DNA of 64,000 nucleotides from assembly GCF_022701195.1 (NCBI RefSeq), contig NZ_CP078089.1:2294001-2358000 (forward strand), in the 5' to 3' direction. Positions 60,822-64,000 of this stretch are shown here, in pieces. The position numbers and the translations under genes were made by a program. Source of the stretch: Allobaculum mucilyticum. GTDB taxonomy: Bacteria > Bacillota_I > Bacilli_A > Erysipelotrichales > Erysipelotrichaceae. The stretch's first letter is position 1; the number at the start of each line of letters is the position of its first letter. The notes beneath the pieces were generated by a model. The model saw only the letters and a program-made list of their open reading frames with translations. It ran no database searches and was not told where the DNA came from.

Positions 60822-61008
60822 GTATGTAAAAGAGCGTTGTCTGGAATACATATTTCCGGAGTTTCATAAGTTCCGTTTTCTGTCTGCTTTGATGATCTGA
60901 ACATTCAGGCGTTCTTTCTGACGTCTGTAAATCTTTCGCGGTATTCTGTCAAAAACAGTCTGTTTAAAAACGATGGTCTGCAGGAATGCAGAGAAAGGAT
61001 AGTCAGTT

Positions 61009-61554
61009 ATGTTTGAATTCAGAGAAGTCGATCTGCGAAAACCCAATCAGGCAAGAAGCGAGGAAGGAAGACGGACGCAGCATCTTATTTTCCAGATGGG
61101 TCAGGTTCTGCCGAATTCTGAAGAATACAGTCAGCTGCTTCATGAGCTGTTTACGGATCTTGGCGAGCATGCACGCATAAATCCGCCGTTTTACTGTAAT
61201 CTTGCAAACAATATTCATATTGGAAAGAACACGGTGATCATGCCGTACTTTAAATGCATGAGTGCCGGTCAGGTTGTCATTGAAGATGACGTGCGGATTG
61301 CACTGAATGTTTCGCTGATTACGAACAATCACGATCTGTATGAGCGCGATATTCTGACGGTTGCCGATGTTTACATCAAGAAAGGCGCATGGATCGGTGC
61401 AAATGCGACTGTCCTGCCTGGTGTAACGGTTGGAAAGTATGCGGTCATTGGTGCCAACTCCCTGGTCAACCGGGATGTACCGGACTATGCGGTTGCGGTC
61501 GGCAATCCGGCAAGAGTCATCCGCATGCTGGATCCACAGAAGTTTAAAGACTGA
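61009..61554 (+). CDS. Maltose/galactoside-type hexapeptide O-acetyltransferase
   Basis: 181 residues of the LacA/Maa/NodL group. It contains left-handed beta-helix hexapeptide repeats (IHIGKNTVIMPYFKCMSAGQVVIEDDVRIALNVSLITNNH; GAWIGANATVLPGVTVGKYAVIGANSLVNRDVP), with catalytic His in ITNNHDLYER and the closing GNPARVI. Transfers acetyl from acetyl-CoA to a sugar hydroxyl, probably in sugar detoxification. It lacks the usual N-terminal Met-x-x-GE-type maltose lid motif, so the substrate is open. Ribosome site AGAAAGGATAG before the ATG. Stands alone. Confidence 0.88.
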   Translation: MFEFREVDLRKPNQARSEEGRRTQHLIFQMGQVLPNSEEYSQLLHELFTDLGEHARINPPFYCNLANNIHIGKNTVIMPYFKCMSAGQVVIEDDVRIALNVSLITNNHDLYERDILTVADVYIKKGAWIGANATVLPGVTVGKYAVIGANSLVNRDVPDYAVAVGNPARVIRMLDPQKFKD

Positions 61555-61769
61555 ACAGAAATGATCCAGGAAAAAGCTGCCGGATTCTGGAAGGCAGATT
61601 CTGGATAAGTGATTTGAACAGAACAGAGGGTCTGACATAAAAGTAAGAGCCCTTTTTGTATTGTGTGAAGAAAACAATCCGGATGGATCAGGAAAAATCA
61701 GACCGGTTCTGGATGTTTATTGGAGATCTATTTGATTTTTGAAATATCCGAATAAAGCCTTTACGGCTT

Positions 61770-61928
61770 ATGGAAATCAGTGATAAGAAAACTGTGAACG
61801 ATCAAGTCAGAAAAGAACATCTGTTTCAAACGGACAAAACGAAACTGCATGATCTGCTGAATCGGGCACAGCGGATTGATGCAAAATGGTCTTTTCTGTA
61901 CGGGAATATCCTGAAGCGCAGAAGCTGA
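61770..61928 (+). CDS. Possible small protein, 52 residues
   Basis: ATG 61770 opens 53 codons: charged, helical (DQVRKEHLFQTDKTKLHDLL, then RIDAKWSFLYGNILKRRS). No ribosome binding site of quality precedes it and no family is recognised. The rest of 61555-61992 is otherwise empty. It may be chance. Confidence 0.25.
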   Translation: MEISDKKTVNDQVRKEHLFQTDKTKLHDLLNRAQRIDAKWSFLYGNILKRRS

Positions 61929-61992
61929 CCCCTTTTTCAGAGTTCCGTCTGCTTCAGGAAGCAAAAAGAGAAAAAGAAAGAAAAGAGGTTCT

Positions 61993-64000
61993 ATGAAGAA
62001 TCAATACAGACATGCAATCAGACAGAAGGCAATCACGCGCATGAGCAGTCTGCTGTGTGCAGGAACCATGGTTCTTGGCGCCGTTATGCCAGGTCAGGTC
62101 CTTGCCAAAGCACCGCAGGCAGAAGAAGCCGCAGTTACCGCCATTCAGCCAAAAGCTGTGGAGCTGACTGAAACAGTTGTCGATGACAATGATGCTTCGA
62201 TTGTCTACTCCGAAGGCGATGCTAACAACGGCGGATGGAAAGGCAGCGGAAGCGGCGAACCGGCAGATACTGAGCATTATGCCAACGTTTCCGGAGCCAG
62301 TCTGACCTTTACCTTTACCGGACAGAATGTCGAAATCTATGGCGTTAAAGCACCAAACCACCGGAAATTCTCTGTTTCCATTGATGGCGGCGAAGCCATT
62401 AAATGCGATGCTTGGAACTCATCCAGAACAGGCACCAATGAACTGCTGTTCAGCGCGGCAGAATCTGGCCTGACTCTGGAAGAAGGTGAACATTCGCTTG
62501 AGCTGACGATCCTGGATGAAGCCAATGAAGCTGCAACAGGAACGCTGTATGGAATGAGCGTAACCTATTTCAAGACCTATTCATCTGCAGTACCCGAGCC
62601 GGAAATCGGCTATACAATTGTCGAAGACATGAAAATCACGGAATCGGATGAGCTGTTCAAAGTGAAATACAACGGCACATGGTCTGGCGGAGAGACAAGC
62701 TACCCTGGCAGTTTCCATGACGGCTATGAACACTATGCACACAGCGGCGATTCATTCGAGATGAAGTTTATCGGCAATAAGGTCGAAATGTGGGCAACGA
62801 AAGACCCGGGTCATGGCGTCTATACCTTCACGATCGACGGCGTGGAAGTCGGTACCGCAAGTGCGACAAACAGTTCCCGTGTGAACCAGCAGCTGATCTG
62901 GGCATCCGATATCCTTGAAGAAGGTGAGCACACATTGAAAGTTGAACTGAAAGACCAGAATGATAAAGCCATTCAGCTCGATTACCTGAAGGTCTATCAT
63001 GGAGATCTCACTCCGACAGGCGTCAGTCTCACAACGAATCTGACAACGGTTATCCCCGGATCAACTGTGATTCTCAATGAATTCTTCGAACCATGGAATA
63101 CAACCGGCGATCTGGTCTGGAGCAGCAGCGATCCGGAAACTGCATCGATTGACCAGCATGGAACGGTCACCTTTGCAGGAAAAGACGTAATTACGGAAAA
63201 GAAATCGGTAACGTTCGCAGCCGCTCTGAAAGACAATCCGGAAGTCAGCGGTTCGATCACCCTGATGGTTGATCCGGATCTTGAATCCATCAATGCCTAT
63301 GTCGGCAATGAGAAACTGCTCGATCTTCCGGAAAACTATGCATCCCTCTTTACCGGTCAGCAGAGCAGCTTTAACGGAACCCTCTGGCTCAACGATACAA
63401 TCAACTCCAAAGTCAATGTAGCGTCCATGTCTGCAGAACTGCATAACGTTGAAATCAGCTTCTCGGATTTCACAAATGAAGATGGCGATAAGCTCCCGGC
63501 AGATGCCATGCGTTATGGCTGGCTTGAAACGACTACCGCCAATATCGGCCGCGGCAATTCCGGAGCCCCTGTTAAAACATTCCCCGATAAGATCGGCAAT
63601 CCTGGAAAAATCGATATCCCGGCAGAAAGCATTCAGTTTGCCTGGCTGCAGTTCTCAACAACATCTGAAACAAAACCGGGTACCTATACAGGTAAAGTCC
63701 GTATTAACTGTGATGAACTCAGCGGACAGAAAGAACTCGACTATACTCTCGAGGTCATCGGCGTCAAACAGCCGGAAGCTGAGCTGACAGAAATTCAGAT
63801 CTGGCAGCATCCGTTCTCTGTTGCGGATAACTATCTTGGACTTGGATCTGAAAACTTCGGCTCGATCTGCACAGACAGTCAGAAAGATTTCTACTTTACA
63901 AAAGAACACTTCGATCTGATGCGTGACTCCTATGAAGATTACGCAGCAATGGGCGGTCATGATGCGGTCGCAAACATTGTCGAACAGGCATGGGGCCATC
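61993..64000 (+). CDS. Large secreted glycoside hydrolase (DUF4091/GH123-like), 5' part
   Basis: The gene runs off the window after 669 codons. AAGAGG precedes the ATG; a signal peptide (RMSSLLCAGTMVLGAVMPGQVLA) ends near residue 38. Two CBM-like beta-sandwich domains follow, each with a GW.G.G or TW.GG start, SGDSFEMKFIGNKVEMW-like core and EGEHTLKVEL end (residues about 60-195 and 210-335). Next comes a Big2-like domain (VSLTTNLTTVIPGSTVIL...WSSSDPETASIDQHGTVTF). The visible end, LTEIQIWQHPFSVADNY ... DLMRDSYEDYAAMGGHDAVANIVEQAWGH, matches the start of the DUF4091/GH123-like catalytic region, which acts on host or bacterial amino-sugar glycans. Assignment of activity is tentative until the rest is seen. 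Confidence 0.8.
   Translation, partial: MKNQYRHAIRQKAITRMSSLLCAGTMVLGAVMPGQVLAKAPQAEEAAVTAIQPKAVELTETVVDDNDASIVYSEGDANNGGWKGSGSGEPADTEHYANVSGASLTFTFTGQNVEIYGVKAPNHRKFSVSIDGGEAIKCDAWNSSRTGTNELLFSAAESGLTLEEGEHSLELTILDEANEAATGTLYGMSVTYFKTYSSAVPEPEIGYTIVEDMKITESDELFKVKYNGTWSGGETSYPGSFHDGYEHYAHSGDSFEMKFIGNKVEMWATKDPGHGVYTFTIDGVEVGTASATNSSRVNQQLIWASDILEEGEHTLKVELKDQNDKAIQLDYLKVYHGDLTPTGVSLTTNLTTVIPGSTVILNEFFEPWNTTGDLVWSSSDPETASIDQHGTVTFAGKDVITEKKSVTFAAALKDNPEVSGSITLMVDPDLESINAYVGNEKLLDLPENYASLFTGQQSSFNGTLWLNDTINSKVNVASMSAELHNVEISFSDFTNEDGDKLPADAMRYGWLETTTANIGRGNSGAPVKTFPDKIGNPGKIDIPAESIQFAWLQFSTTSETKPGTYTGKVRINCDELSGQKELDYTLEVIGVKQPEAELTEIQIWQHPFSVADNYLGLGSENFGSICTDSQKDFYFTKEHFDLMRDSYEDYAAMGGHDAVANIVEQAWGH

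Overview
Organism. The two rRNA operons (16S signature, 16S-23S spacer without tRNA genes), Gram-positive-style ribosome binding sites, lipoprotein and PTS content and mid-range GC suggest a gut-type Bacillota, best guess an Erysipelotrichaceae relative. This is inferred from sequence feel, not from a search. TAG is used here as an ordinary stop codon.

Layout. 1-5.0 kb: rRNA operon A (16S-23S-5S, + strand), full of single-base indels relative to operon B and probably a low-quality contig end. 5.1-5.9 kb: a frameshifted membrane coiled-coil gene. 6.1-12.5 kb (- strand): a carbohydrate unit with a mannose-family PTS (EIIB-EIIC-EIID, then EIIA), a GH13 alpha-glucosidase and an RpiR regulator. 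EIIC has an in-frame TAG. 12.5-13.9 kb: an O-antigen-ligase-like polytopic protein. 14.2-18.2 kb: four tandem paralogues with a zinc ribbon, one membrane helix and an Ltp-like (superinfection-exclusion-type) domain, two intact and two frameshifted. 18.5-22.5 kb (- strand): a lipoprotein, an XRE-type protein and a secreted GH3 hexosaminidase with DUF5648-like repeats.

23.3-34.0 kb is a mobile region. It holds an ISL3-type insertion sequence with a DUF6431-like partner gene and a huge GC-rich hairpin, a fragment of a CW_7-repeat lysin, a phage-type replication cassette (small leader gene, DUF2800, DUF2815, family A DNA polymerase), a sigma-like HTH/zinc protein and two overlapping large serine recombinases. 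No phage structural genes are seen, so it looks like an eroded prophage or integrative element. 34.1-42.4 kb (- strand) is a defence island: an Eco57I-like adenine methylase coupled (TAATG) to a GIY-YIG/DEAH helicase, a DUF262 (GmrSD-like) protein, a diverged copy of the helicase 3' end, and an Abi/HEPN gene.

42.8-52.8 kb (- strand): a MalT-like LuxR regulator broken by two 1-nt deletions, a giant MBG-repeat surface protein interrupted by a frameshift and one in-frame TAG, and cysK with tandem repeats upstream. 53.3-58.6 kb: three candidate promoters and rRNA operon B. 58.7-64 kb (+ strand): a MarR-MATE efflux operon, a hexapeptide acetyltransferase and the 5' part of a large secreted glycoside hydrolase that runs off the end.

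Quality caveat. Many interrupted genes differ from an intact frame by one base, often in a homopolymer. Combined with rRNA operon A, this points to residual indel errors, so several 'pseudogenes' may be intact in the organism. The two in-frame TAG codons are not indels and are harder to explain that way.
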